From Psychrobacter sp. Cmf 22.2 (GTDB taxonomy: Bacteria; Pseudomonadota; Gammaproteobacteria; Pseudomonadales; Moraxellaceae): DNA of 64,000 nucleotides. The notes beneath the pieces are model-generated. The model was given only the letters and a program-made list of their open reading frames with translations, had not been told where the DNA came from and did no database searches. The stretch is taken from assembly GCF_001921745.1 (NCBI RefSeq), contig NZ_MRYA01000002.1, positions 496,001 through 560,000 of the forward strand, in the 5' to 3' direction. The translations under genes were made by a program, and so were the position numbers. Positions 9,295 to 18,556 of this stretch are shown here, in pieces (the stretch's first letter is position 1; every line of letters starts with the position of its first letter).

Positions 9295-11346
9295 TTATAA
9301 TAGCGTCATTGTTTGGCTGGCCGTTTTGGCACCGGGCGTAGAGGGCTGCCACGGGCAAGGCAGCATGACGTAGGCAGAATGCTTATCAGCAAGCGTGAGC
9401 AATCGAGTCTTATAATTGGTCTTGCTGGGTAAGCTGCCACCGTCCAACAAATCCTGAATTTCGGGCTGAGTACCATATACCAGTTGCCAATTGATCAATA
9501 TCTCTTTGACATGCTGCCAAAGTCGCGCCTCTAACGTCTTAGCTGATTGCGCGCCTCGGCATAAATAAAAGATGGCCTCACTAAGATTATTGACAAAAAC
9601 GCAATAAGCGATACGTGACCATCCTGCCGCTCTAGAATAGCGGATGGACTGTTTGCAGCGCTCAGATAAACCGGTCGCGTCAGCAAGCGACCACAGGCTA
9701 TCCACCAGCTTGGTGCCTTCCAAATCTCGAATCCACACGCATGTCGGCAGGCCTTGATGAAAGCCAATCACCGTGTTTTGTAAATGCGGCTCGAACACAA
9801 CGCCATGGTTAAAAAAGTAATCAAACGTGCCGTCAATCAAAATATTGGCATAACGTCTGAACCATAAGCAGGCTAGGGTGTCATAGGATACGCGCTCATT
9901 ATCATGCTGATCACGGCGGTTACAGCACTGCTGTAGCTGACGCTTGATGACACTGTCTCCAAACCTATCCTCGGTAAATAAGGCGGCAGCCACTTGCGGC
10001 GTTAGGTATGTAATATCATCTGTCGTAAATGACTCTCGGAACAATAAACCAAAAGACTCAGTAATAAACTGAGCCGAACTGGCATTGCCATCGGGGAATT
10101 TGGCGCTCATATCAAGGGTGGCAGCCCCTGGCTCCAACATCAGCTTAAAAGCGGGCGCAGTCAGGCGCTTGCTGCGATCAATTTTTTCTAAAATATTATT
10201 TAGATAAACGGCACTGTGTAGCTCGTACCAAGCGTTTTTGCGAATGCAATTGGTCAGACGAACATGGATGGAACACTTTATAAAATGCGTCAGCTGATCA
10301 TGATATAAGGTGCGCACCGACGAGGTTGGGGACACAGCCTTACCCGTCAGACCAAGCGGTATCATATGACCTGATGTGATTGCTCGCTTAATGGTCGGAT
10401 TTGCCAAGATGCCATCGGCTTCCCACGGATGACAAGGGTAGTAGACCCAGTCGGTGTCGCTATCGGTATTTAAACTATCATTATTTAAACCGCCAGTATT
10501 TAAGCTGTCAGTGTCTGAATTTACGGTCGCTAATAATTCATCAGCAAGTAAGGTGCGCGCGATATTGCGCAGTATGGCTTTGGTATCTTTGCCAATATAG
10601 CTGACGAGGGAGGGATTAACCTTAAACCAAAACAAAGCAAACTGGCTTTGGGTTTCAGGCGAGTGCGCCAACAAAGACGCCATATCGACCCCTTGCCGGC
10701 TTTTCGGCGACGGATGATATGCATGACCCCAAAGTAACGCCTGTTCGCTATCTATATAGCCATTAACGTTTGTTGTATTTTGCTGTATATCTTGCTGGTA
10801 GCTAGTGGCGTGGGTGCTCGAGGTCTGCAAAAAGGCGGTGGTTACGCTGATGCTATTATCAATCTGATGCTTTAGCTCTTGGTTGATATCGATTTGATAG
10901 CGCGTCGCAATATAACTGTGCAGATAATCGACCAATTGATGAATATCAAGGCATGTCCATGATTGACCATGCGCTTTTAGCCAAGGTGCGCCGCTCGGCT
11001 GGCACTTGCCTAAATGACTAAAGTAGGCCACAGGCAATACGATTTTTGCAGAAGCAGTCTCATGAGCGATAGGAAATCGAATCGTCAATAGTTGTGCGCT
11101 CAGGCCAGCGCGGTTATCACGTAGACAAAGTGGTAAATCGTCATCAGACTCATCAATGCTTAGGTCTTGATTGGGAATGGCGAACTCACGAAGATAACAA
11201 TTGATGATGTTTGTCAGTGCATGCTGCTCAGACTTGTACTGATGGTACTGCGACAGTAGGCTTGGCACTGGGGTGTTTTTGACTGATGTACTGGGCCACA
11301 AAAAACTTGACATCGTATCGTTTGGTAGTGAATAGTTTGGTTTCAT
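9295..11346 (-). CDS. pvsD: NIS siderophore synthetase, IucA/IucC family (PvsD-like)
   Basis: At 683 residues this is somewhat long for the family (580-630). Seen are CHPWEADGIL (the HPWQ-type motif), SVRTLYH, KCSIHVRLTNCIRKN in the ATP/citrate-binding core, and the C-terminal FhuF-like part with FEPHLQNTVIGFHQG and IRDLEGTKLV. NIS synthetases adenylate a carboxylate such as citrate and couple it to an amine or alcohol. In vibrioferrin synthesis PvsD is thought to join citrate to serine. A Asn/Asp/Ser/Leu-rich insertion around residues 275-300, coded by imperfect repeats at about 10461-10521, accounts for part of the extra length. It lies between the exporter and the decarboxylase, as in pvsABCDE. 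Confidence 0.87.
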   Translation of the reverse strand: MKPNYSLPNDTMSSFLWPSTSVKNTPVPSLLSQYHQYKSEQHALTNIINCYLREFAIPNQDLSIDESDDDLPLCLRDNRAGLSAQLLTIRFPIAHETASAKIVLPVAYFSHLGKCQPSGAPWLKAHGQSWTCLDIHQLVDYLHSYIATRYQIDINQELKHQIDNSISVTTAFLQTSSTHATSYQQDIQQNTTNVNGYIDSEQALLWGHAYHPSPKSRQGVDMASLLAHSPETQSQFALFWFKVNPSLVSYIGKDTKAILRNIARTLLADELLATVNSDTDSLNTGGLNNDSLNTDSDTDWVYYPCHPWEADGILANPTIKRAITSGHMIPLGLTGKAVSPTSSVRTLYHDQLTHFIKCSIHVRLTNCIRKNAWYELHSAVYLNNILEKIDRSKRLTAPAFKLMLEPGAATLDMSAKFPDGNASSAQFITESFGLLFRESFTTDDITYLTPQVAAALFTEDRFGDSVIKRQLQQCCNRRDQHDNERVSYDTLACLWFRRYANILIDGTFDYFFNHGVVFEPHLQNTVIGFHQGLPTCVWIRDLEGTKLVDSLWSLADATGLSERCKQSIRYSRAAGWSRIAYCVFVNNLSEAIFYLCRGAQSAKTLEARLWQHVKEILINWQLVYGTQPEIQDLLDGGSLPSKTNYKTRLLTLADKHSAYVMLPCPWQPSTPGAKTASQTMTLL

Positions 11347-11405
11347 AAGTGATCTCTTCTTTTATGTTTTAAATGTTTTTAGAGTAAGTATGGTTTTGGT
11401 GCTTT

Positions 11406-12653
11406 CTACACCGTTTTGCTGCATGTTGCTTGATACATGCTAATGGTTATTATCGCGACGGCTGCCATCATAGCTGAGAGCATAAACGGAGAGAGCAGAC
11501 CAAATATCGGTACAAACAAAGTAACTGACAGTCCTGCTAGCACGCCGCCCCATTTTGCCAGTGCATCGTATCTGGAGAATATTTTGCCGCTATGCTTGGA
11601 CTGGTTGGTATTCGCCATTTGCGCATGCAGGCTTTGGTAACACATAAACATGCCTACGCCAAACAGCATTCTCGCCAGCCAAATCAAGGCAAGATAGTCT
11701 GTCAAGTGCAGCAAAACCGCGCTTGTCAATACTGCAAAACCAAGGCTTAAGGACATGGCTGGCAGGTACTGGCTGATGCGTCCATAGAGCAGGTGGCAGA
11801 TCAGATATATGGCATGAGGCATGGCATATAACTGTCCTATTTCAGCGCTGCTAAGCCCAAAGGTTTTGGCAAATGGCAAAAAGTATGGAAAAGTCGCTAC
11901 CATACAAAAGGCTAAGAAAAACTGCAGCAGCGATATAAACAGATAAGGATTGGCGAAAAAAGCGGCACCCGTTAGACTTTGCGCGGGGTACAAGCTCTTA
12001 TTTTTATCGTTTCTGGATTTTTTACTGCTTTTGGTGTTTGCAGGCACTTTAGGCAGTTGGACAGTATTGGCGGTGGTACCGATATTACCTGCCGTAATGA
12101 TGTCTTTTTTTAGCAAAAAACTAAGTAGTAATGCTAAGAGCGGCAGGATGGCAAGCACGCGATACAAACTTAACACCTCGTAATGTTGTACCAAAAATCC
12201 CAGCCCAATCGGGGCAGTAATCAAGGCAAGCCGCGCTGAAAACTGAGTAAAATTCAGCACCTGTTTTAAGGTGTTTTTATCAGTGATACTGGTGGCTAAA
12301 TAAGCGTTTGAGGCTGCCATTGTCCCGCCAAACAGCCCCTGAACGCTCAGTCCTATGACAAGCTGCCATAAAGACTGAGAAAATCCGCATATCAAAAACC
12401 CCACCGCCAAGCCAAGCTCTGCCCGCAATAAGGAGGTCTTGCGGCCATACGTATCGGCAAAACGTCCCCAGTATCGGGCAGCGATGGCGGTCATGAGGGT
12501 CGGTAGTATAAACAGCAAGCCAACCCAGCCTGATTGCAATGGCGCATTTAGCTCTTGGAGCATGATTGGCAAAAACAACGGCATACCTAACGCAGAAAAG
12601 GCGGACAGGTAGTGACAACATAGGACGATTGCCACCATCATTCGATAGTTCAT
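11406..12653 (-). CDS. pvsC: MFS siderophore exporter (PvsC-like)
   Basis: This 415-residue protein has about twelve hydrophobic segments and the MFS loop signature after the second helix (RYWGRFADTYGRKT). A basic cytoplasmic loop rich in Lys and Ser (near residues 205-225) separates the two six-helix halves. Its start codon overlaps the stop of the pvsB-like gene (TAATG at 12653), indicating translational coupling. MFS carriers inside NIS clusters export the finished siderophore across the inner membrane; PvsC does so for vibrioferrin. Substrate is inferred from context. Confidence 0.85.
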   Translation of the reverse strand: MNYRMMVAIVLCCHYLSAFSALGMPLFLPIMLQELNAPLQSGWVGLLFILPTLMTAIAARYWGRFADTYGRKTSLLRAELGLAVGFLICGFSQSLWQLVIGLSVQGLFGGTMAASNAYLATSITDKNTLKQVLNFTQFSARLALITAPIGLGFLVQHYEVLSLYRVLAILPLLALLLSFLLKKDIITAGNIGTTANTVQLPKVPANTKSSKKSRNDKNKSLYPAQSLTGAAFFANPYLFISLLQFFLAFCMVATFPYFLPFAKTFGLSSAEIGQLYAMPHAIYLICHLLYGRISQYLPAMSLSLGFAVLTSAVLLHLTDYLALIWLARMLFGVGMFMCYQSLHAQMANTNQSKHSGKIFSRYDALAKWGGVLAGLSVTLFVPIFGLLSPFMLSAMMAAVAIITISMYQATCSKTV

Positions 12654-14263
12654 TACGAGTCCTGCTTGTGTCGCTGCATAAGCTTTAAGGTGTTGGGTGC
12701 TGATTTGCCATAAAACTTATTGATATCAGTCGCGCCAGACTGCTCTTTTGACAACAGACTGCCAGCAGACAGCAAGTATTTGATATACCAGTGCTGGCTC
12801 TCTAATAAGACTTGCTGTGCAAGATGAGTGTCGTAACCTTGTTTGGATAGGCTGCGTAAGGTCGTATCAATACCGTTTAGAAGAGTTTGGTAAGCCTGAT
12901 GACGGTCGAGGATGGCATAGGTGCTCATCATCTCGATAATGGCGGTGATGTCGAGCTGGAGCGTGATGGTCAAAAACATCTGCGCCAACGCCAATTCATC
13001 GTCAACGACGATACGTTGGTCTTTAATGCTCTTGATGTCTATCAAGTTGTCGAGGCCAGCTTGCGCTATAGCTGCGTTAAACCTTGGTGGATAAAGGCGT
13101 GCAGAGTCATTGTCTTTCATGAGCAAGGTCATCGTGCGGCTATGGTGATCAAAGACAATGATGGCATTTTGCTGGTTGGCTTCTAACGCAATGCCGTATT
13201 TTATCCAAAGTGTCAAATGGACATGGCACAACAGGCCAATGTAGTCTTTTAACCAACGCTGACTATTGCCATCATAAAAAATATCAATTAAGTGACTGAC
13301 AAAGGGGCGACCATCCGGCATGACGCTGCCAAACGCTGCTACTGGGACAGGAGTTTTACCCATTAGATTGATGTCATCATAGCGTCTGACGATAAAGGCG
13401 AGTGTTTTGTCATCGCCCATATGACCACCTAGGCTTTCGTCGCAATGAGCGTAAGACCCTTGCAGTGCGGCATCGTTTTTTTCAATCAATTGCAAGGTAC
13501 GTTGAAACCAATGACCATCATAAATAGTTGAGGGTTTGATTAAGCGCACGTTTTTATTGCCCAAGGTGCGGGCGATGAGCGGTACTTTGATATGGATATT
13601 TGGTGCATCGCAGCACACCACCGTGCGCACAGATAAGGTAGGTTGTACGCTGAGCGCAGACTTGGGTGCCAATATCATTTGTAGCGACGCCTCCTTGAGA
13701 GCATGCTGTTGCAGCAGCGGCAAGGTGAGCGGATGTACTGGAAATAGGTAATGCGTCTGTTGGAGGTCAGGACTGAGACCGACGTCGGCAAAGCTTGGCC
13801 AAATATCAGGCAGCTTGGTGCTGACAGTGGCTAATGCTTTCGAGATAGCAACCCAATGTAGGCGAAAGATTGGTGCAAATTCTGGACTATATGCTGCAAT
13901 ATCAGACGCGTCTAAGCCAAGCTTGGCTCGGGCAGTCGGGTAATAAGGATGATCCAAATACGAGGCGACTTGATCGGCGTATAGCAACCGCTCAGACCAG
14001 TTTGGGTATTGAGTGATATTACGCGCCAGATGGCGACACTGAGACTCAAACCCTCGGCGCGCTAACGCTCGGTGTTCAGTGGCACAGTCCAGCTCAAGCA
14101 GATAGCTATCAAGCACAGCCTCAGAGGCCTTTGATAATTGTTTGAGGATGGCGACAAAATCTTGATAGTCATGCTTGATGAGGTACTCGCCTGAGTTTTT
14201 TTGTAGCCACATTGGGCTGGTAAGTTGCCAATATTGCATATAATCACTGGCTGCAACGGGCAA
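12653..14263 (-). CDS. pvsB: NIS siderophore synthetase, main part of a frameshifted gene (PvsB-like)
   Basis: The 536 codons carry almost all of an IucA/IucC protein: FPVHPLTLPLLQQH, PTLSVRTV, KVPLIARTLG..NVRLIKPSTI, and EANQQNAIIVFD with a following KDND. The frame opens only after a TAA at 14284-14282 and has no good start; the TTG at 14263 is weak. The missing first 50-60 residues are encoded just upstream in another frame (14244-14435). Joined, the two give about 598 residues, the normal family length, so a one-base frame change lies between 14247 and 14281. In vibrioferrin synthesis PvsB is the second NIS enzyme, assigned to coupling the 2-oxoglutarate unit. The gene is either broken, mis-sequenced, or rescued by frameshifting or re-initiation. 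Confidence 0.85.
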   Translation of the reverse strand: MPVAASDYMQYWQLTSPMWLQKNSGEYLIKHDYQDFVAILKQLSKASEAVLDSYLLELDCATEHRALARRGFESQCRHLARNITQYPNWSERLLYADQVASYLDHPYYPTARAKLGLDASDIAAYSPEFAPIFRLHWVAISKALATVSTKLPDIWPSFADVGLSPDLQQTHYLFPVHPLTLPLLQQHALKEASLQMILAPKSALSVQPTLSVRTVVCCDAPNIHIKVPLIARTLGNKNVRLIKPSTIYDGHWFQRTLQLIEKNDAALQGSYAHCDESLGGHMGDDKTLAFIVRRYDDINLMGKTPVPVAAFGSVMPDGRPFVSHLIDIFYDGNSQRWLKDYIGLLCHVHLTLWIKYGIALEANQQNAIIVFDHHSRTMTLLMKDNDSARLYPPRFNAAIAQAGLDNLIDIKSIKDQRIVVDDELALAQMFLTITLQLDITAIIEMMSTYAILDRHQAYQTLLNGIDTTLRSLSKQGYDTHLAQQVLLESQHWYIKYLLSAGSLLSKEQSGATDINKFYGKSAPNTLKLMQRHKQDS

Positions 14264-14435
14264 CCAATTGGTCAGGTAAGGTTATCTCTAGCCACAATGT
14301 TTGCTGTTTTAACTCTTCTGGCAGATGAGGAAGATCAAATTCTGTTTCTATAATGGTGCTATCTGATAGCAAGCCATAGATGTCTTCACGAATACAAGTA
14401 TTGATAAAGCGTTCAGTGATATATTGTTTGTTCAT
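14244..14435 (-). CDS. N-terminal piece of the frameshifted PvsB-like NIS synthetase
   Basis: This short frame starts at an ATG and reads MNKQYITERFINTCIREDIYGLL, typical of the N-terminal helix of IucA/IucC proteins ('R..N...REd..gl'), then runs to WLEITLPDQ before it drifts into an alternative frame and stops at 14244-14246. It starts 69 bp after the stop of the ATP-grasp gene and overlaps the main pvsB-like frame by 20 bp. On its own a 63-residue product is not expected to be functional. Confidence 0.75.
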   Translation of the reverse strand: MNKQYITERFINTCIREDIYGLLSDSTIIETEFDLPHLPEELKQQTLWLEITLPDQLVARCSQ

Positions 14436-14504
14436 TATTAGCTCTCAAAATGTAACGATGTAAATAGGTAAGCGATGTAAATAGGTAGCAGGTAGATCCC
14501 ATGT

Positions 14505-15755
14505 TTATGCGTCAAACTGCCATTGCAAACTTGCGATGGCCTCGCTTAGTACGTCATCCATGGTGTTTTTGCAATCAGAATAAGCCAGTAGGCGGCTTAA
14601 ATAGTCTTTGTTAGAGTGGGTCAGCTGGATGGTTTGATGTTGTTGTTTTAGCGGCTGATGAATGATAGTCGTCTGCTGCATTTGCTTATTAAAGGGGCTG
14701 GGTGCTGTGCAAATGGTGCCAGATTGAGGGGCAACAATATAATGAATGCGTGCATGGGTGCTGATGGTAAGTGCTCCGTACTCGGCCTCTAGCTCAGCAA
14801 TACTGACCCCTTGATGCAGTCGAATAATGGTATCAAACCAAGGGTAGTGCGCCATATCATCTAATAAAAACTCTCTACCATCGCCGATGCTGCGATAGTT
14901 AATTTCAACCAAATGTATCTCGCCTGTTGGAGTAATAATAAACTCACTGTGACAGACGCCAAGCCCCACACCGATATCTTGTAAAATTGATAAACAGCGC
15001 TCACGGTACTGGACGCATAAGGGCGTGTTCCACACCGCATCCAGCTCTACAAAATGTGGCGGTTCGGTCAATGTCACCTCAAAGCCGCCTACCGCCACCA
15101 AGCGCTCACCATCGCCAAGCGTCTCTAACGTCATTAAGCGTCCAGCCACATAAGACTCAACCAAAATCGGTATGGTTTTTGATTGCCAAAAATTTTGGCA
15201 ATAGTCAATCAGCTCATCTTTATCCATACAAAGCTGCACATCCATGCTCGCGACGCCTTGCTTGGGTTTGGCGACTAAGGGGAAGCTGATAGCTAGATTG
15301 TCGATGGCAAAAGTGTCAAGGTGTAAATCCTTGGCGTTTAGCAGCTGATAGCCAGCTTGGTATAAATGAGCAGATTGTAGCTGTGTTCTCATTAAGTACT
15401 TGTCTTTAAAGACTAAGCAATGACGCCAGTCTTTGCTAGGCAGATGGAAGAAGTCAGCGACGATGGCGGTTGTCCCTTGTAGATGGTCGCTATTACTAAA
15501 GACCAGACTGGGCAGGATATGATGATTGTTTAAAGTATCAATGATTGCTAGCGGGTTGAATACATCGCATTCCAGAATGCTGATTTGCGCCCCTAGAGGC
15601 ATTGCTATTAGTGCATCCATGTGTGCGTCTTTATCATCGGTTATGATAATTAATTGACTGTTAGGTGCGTGCCTAGATTTTAATAACGCGGGGATAAAAC
15701 CTTCAATAACTGCATCATTGACCACATGAGTGATAAGAACGGTCGCATAGGACAT
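14505..15755 (-). CDS. pvsA: ATP-grasp ligase of siderophore synthesis (PvsA-like)
   Basis: This 416-residue protein starts at an ATG with AAGGAAA seven bases upstream. Features of the ATP-grasp fold are visible: an N-terminal pre-ATP-grasp domain, the ATP-binding lysine strand FPLVAKPKQGVASMDVQL, and the metal-binding strand TGEIHLVEINYRSIGDG. ATP-grasp enzymes form amide bonds through an acyl phosphate; PvsA in vibrioferrin clusters is assigned to the alanine coupling step. It is the first gene of the five-gene biosynthetic operon and has its own Fur box 75-93 nt upstream, separated by a terminator from the receptor gene behind it. Confidence 0.85.
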   Translation of the reverse strand: MSYATVLITHVVNDAVIEGFIPALLKSRHAPNSQLIIITDDKDAHMDALIAMPLGAQISILECDVFNPLAIIDTLNNHHILPSLVFSNSDHLQGTTAIVADFFHLPSKDWRHCLVFKDKYLMRTQLQSAHLYQAGYQLLNAKDLHLDTFAIDNLAISFPLVAKPKQGVASMDVQLCMDKDELIDYCQNFWQSKTIPILVESYVAGRLMTLETLGDGERLVAVGGFEVTLTEPPHFVELDAVWNTPLCVQYRERCLSILQDIGVGLGVCHSEFIITPTGEIHLVEINYRSIGDGREFLLDDMAHYPWFDTIIRLHQGVSIAELEAEYGALTISTHARIHYIVAPQSGTICTAPSPFNKQMQQTTIIHQPLKQQHQTIQLTHSNKDYLSRLLAYSDCKNTMDDVLSEAIASLQWQFDA

Positions 15756-15829
15756 AATGCTTTCCTTTTTTGATGAACCACAAATAAAAAATAAACAGAG
15801 AGGTTATTTTTCGTGCCCATGATATTAAT

Positions 15830-15848
15830 GATAATGATAATCATTTGC
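15830..15848. promoter_or_regulatory. Fur box of the siderophore biosynthetic operon
   Basis: The bases gataatgataatcatttgc agree at 17 of 19 positions with the Fur consensus and lie 75-93 nt before the pvsA-like start. This strongly indicates repression when iron is plentiful. The rest of the 313-bp gap between pvsA and the receptor gene holds the terminator below and nothing else recognised. Confidence 0.85.
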
Positions 15849-16000
15849 AAGTGGTTATTAAAATATTGTTCAATTAATGGTCCAGGTTCGCTCGTTTTTT
15901 TTAGGAAGGTGGTGAGTTTGCATGACTCAGCCGTATGCTGTGGGTGACGTGCAAAGCGATGGGGTGGTGTGCTGCGTTTTGTAGTTGCTTTGATAAAAAA

Positions 16001-16029
16001 AGAAGCAAACCTATGACAGGTTTGCTTCT
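16001..16029. terminator. bidirectional rho-independent terminator
   Basis: The arms agaagcaaacct and aggtttgcttct form a perfect 12-bp stem with a 5-nt loop, flanked by seven A on the left and four T on the right. It stands 40 nt after the stop of the receptor gene (minus strand), so the receptor and the biosynthetic operon are separate transcription units. Confidence 0.85.
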
Positions 16030-16068
16030 TTTGTTGCGAGGTATCGGACAATGGGGACTTATGAACCA

Positions 16069-18300
16069 TTAAAACTGATAGTTAAAACCTAATTTATACG
16101 AGCGTCCCGGCGCAGGATAGCGACCGACAGGACTGGTATCGATACCGCGGAAATAATACTGCTCATCAAATAAGTTATTGATACCAAACTGCACAGACAG
16201 CTTTTCGTTATCGGTATCTTGCAGCGTTTTTTGTAGGCTCAAATTCCACACTTGGTAAGCAGGCGTCTCGCCGATAGCACCGTCTGCACTTTCTGCCACT
16301 GTATTGGCATTGTCGGTGTAGGCTTTGTCATAGTAGACCCCAGATAAGGTGGCGCTGTAATCTTGATGGTCGTAACTGGCATGCCAGCCCAACTGGTGCG
16401 GCGAGCTGTAGGGCAGCTGATTGCCTTTATTTGCGCCTTCTTGTAGCGTGGCATCGAGATAGTTGTAGCTCAGACCGACACTGAGATTGTCGTATTTTTT
16501 CGGGGTGTAAGTGATAGCCGTCTCTATCCCTTGGTGCAGTGTCTCTCCGACATTGTCAAAGCTTTGATCGCGGCTGTTCCATTGCAGCTGGTCTTTAAAG
16601 TCTATGCGATACAGTCCCAAGTTGGCTTGCAGATTATCGGTGGTATAGCGCGTGCCGACTTCATAGTTCCATGCAAGTTCACTGCCTTCTTCTCCATTGC
16701 CGCGAATATTGGCAATTTGCGGTGTTCTGAGCGACTTTTGCGCATTGGCGTAGACCAGCCAAAGCTTGTCATCAGACTTGGTGAGCGCATATGAGGTGGT
16801 CAGCCCAGGTAGCCATTCTGTGATGGTATTGTCTGTTTGTGTGTTATTGCCAGCGTCATTAAACGTCATTTTGGCATTCTCATAACGAATGCCAGGCGTC
16901 ACCTTTAGGCGCTCATCCAAAAAGCTCAGCTCATCACTTAGATACGCCGCCCATGCATCGGTCTGTAGGTTCCAGTCGCGCGGCGTGCTTGTCGTACCAT
17001 CTGCCAGCTTGGTTTGGGTGAGTTTATAATCGATGTCTTCATTGACGTAGCGCACGCCACTGATGAGGTGGTGCTTGATATTGTCATCGTCGCCAAGCTT
17101 TATAGAAAACTTTGGCTCCACGCCATATACGTCAAACTCACGCGGGGAGGTGCGTAGGCTGTCTGAGGCAACTGCTGGGTCTGCCCAGTGCACGCCGTCA
17201 TTGTTAAATTGTGAGTTAAACCCCCATTCAAAGTTACGCGTGGCATGATGGCCAAAGGTAGTGAGGTCTAACACTGCTTCGTCACCGATATTTAAGTAGT
17301 TTTTGTACTTAGCATGCCAGCGTGTTGATTTGCCTTGATAGGCTTCATACGGTCGCTGGCTTTGCTCGATATCTTGCTCGTAGGCGGCGGGCGAGAGTGC
17401 GCCTGGCATTTCTGTATCGGCATCATAATATTGCAAAAACCCTTCAAGCTCTTGGTTTTCGTCGATATACCAAAGCGCTTTGGCCTGCAAGTTGGTGACT
17501 TCGGTGTCTGAGTGATCTCTAAAGCTGTCGCCTTTGATACTATTGGCTTCTAACTGTACGCCAACGTCATCATTTAACCAGCGGCTATGGCGCGCGTATA
17601 AGCTGGTCAATGGCTTACCGTTTTGTTCAAAGACGGTCAAATCAGTACCAATCTCAGTTTGTGTCTCATTGGCAATCGGTTTGGTGACGAGGTTAATCAC
17701 GCCGCCGACATTGTTTGGACCGTACTGGGTCGCCGCGCCGCCGCGTACCACATCGATACGCTCAATATTGTCGAGGGTCGCTGGAAATATAGACTGACCC
17801 GTATGACCATAAGGTGCCAAGGTCAACGGAATGCCATCCATCAAAAACTGCGCCTGTCCACTGCGGCTGGCATGCAGACCACGGATAGAGATGTTAGGTA
17901 GCACGCCTGTGCCTGTTTCATCATCAATCTTAGCACCTGGGATAAACTGCAATGCACCGTCAATGGAGTTGCTCACGGTTTTTTTAATAAAATCGTTATC
18001 GATCACTGTGCGATTACCGGCAAAGGCTTTTACCTGATTGGCACTAGAGTCACCAAGCGTTTCTGCTGTGACGATGATGGGCGCTGCAGTAAAAGAGGGG
18101 GTCGCAGTTTTTGTTTTGTGATTAATAGTGCTGGCTGTAGGGGAGGCATCCAAATCTGAATTTAAGTCCGAATTTACGTCTAAGCCTGTGGGCGACTCAA
18201 TACTCGCCTCCTTGTCGGCAGGCGTCAGCTGGGCATAACTTTGCTGATAAATACAAAGCATCGCCAGGCAAAGTGTCGAACGTTTAAAAAAAATAACCAT
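16069..18300 (-). CDS. TonB-dependent siderophore receptor, FecA-like (PsuA/PvuA1-like)
   Basis: This 743-residue outer-membrane protein has a signal peptide (FFKRSTLCLAMLCIYQQSYAQ) followed by a plug domain with PNISIRGLHASRSGQ, FLMDGIPLTLAPYGHTGQ, IERIDVVRGGAATQYGPNNVGG and VINLVTKP. It ends with the expected aromatic beta-strand GRSYKLGFNYQF. The plug is most reminiscent of FecA, the ferric-citrate receptor; vibrioferrin also contains a citrate core. Its GGA ribosome-binding site is 7 nt before the ATG. It is divergent from a second receptor, and Fur-like sites lie between the two. Vibrio vibrioferrin loci likewise have two receptors. Confidence 0.88.
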   Translation of the reverse strand: MVIFFKRSTLCLAMLCIYQQSYAQLTPADKEASIESPTGLDVNSDLNSDLDASPTASTINHKTKTATPSFTAAPIIVTAETLGDSSANQVKAFAGNRTVIDNDFIKKTVSNSIDGALQFIPGAKIDDETGTGVLPNISIRGLHASRSGQAQFLMDGIPLTLAPYGHTGQSIFPATLDNIERIDVVRGGAATQYGPNNVGGVINLVTKPIANETQTEIGTDLTVFEQNGKPLTSLYARHSRWLNDDVGVQLEANSIKGDSFRDHSDTEVTNLQAKALWYIDENQELEGFLQYYDADTEMPGALSPAAYEQDIEQSQRPYEAYQGKSTRWHAKYKNYLNIGDEAVLDLTTFGHHATRNFEWGFNSQFNNDGVHWADPAVASDSLRTSPREFDVYGVEPKFSIKLGDDDNIKHHLISGVRYVNEDIDYKLTQTKLADGTTSTPRDWNLQTDAWAAYLSDELSFLDERLKVTPGIRYENAKMTFNDAGNNTQTDNTITEWLPGLTTSYALTKSDDKLWLVYANAQKSLRTPQIANIRGNGEEGSELAWNYEVGTRYTTDNLQANLGLYRIDFKDQLQWNSRDQSFDNVGETLHQGIETAITYTPKKYDNLSVGLSYNYLDATLQEGANKGNQLPYSSPHQLGWHASYDHQDYSATLSGVYYDKAYTDNANTVAESADGAIGETPAYQVWNLSLQKTLQDTDNEKLSVQFGINNLFDEQYYFRGIDTSPVGRYPAPGRSYKLGFNYQF

Positions 18301-18378
18301 ATTTATTCCAAGTAGTTAGCGTGTATTTGCAGGGGTCAAGAATGAACAGTGTTGCTAAAGCGTTGCAATTATAAACAG

Positions 18379-18412
18379 TAATAGTTATCATTTGCAAAAT
18401 TATTATCATTTA
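18379..18412. promoter_or_regulatory. overlapping Fur-like motifs between the divergent receptor genes
   Basis: The stretch contains agtaatagttatcatttgc followed by ttattatcattt, that is repeated TAAT and ATCATT half-elements. The first is about 12/19 to the Fur consensus. The site lies about 80-110 nt before the minus-strand receptor and 145-180 nt before the plus-strand receptor, well placed for joint iron control. Confidence 0.6.
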
Positions 18413-18556
18413 AAAGTAGGGATAGTGCAGACATAGGCAGCCACTTTTGTTTTAAATATTCCAGCATAAGATGATCAATAGGCAGTCGTTACTTTAAGAA
18501 TCAGCACCTTAAACGCTGATCTTTATGAATTGGTTTTCTCACTCCTCACACACTCT

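Noticed and set aside
7977..16068. achromobactin, staphyloferrin or aerobactin cluster
   Set aside because: Those lack the ATP-grasp first gene or have different numbers of NIS synthetases or extra PLP enzymes; the order seen fits pvsABCDE best.
15680..16069. 129-codon open frame on the minus strand between the receptor and pvsA
   Set aside because: It spans the terminator and the Fur box, overlaps the pvsA start, and its product is low-quality sequence with no recognisable fold.
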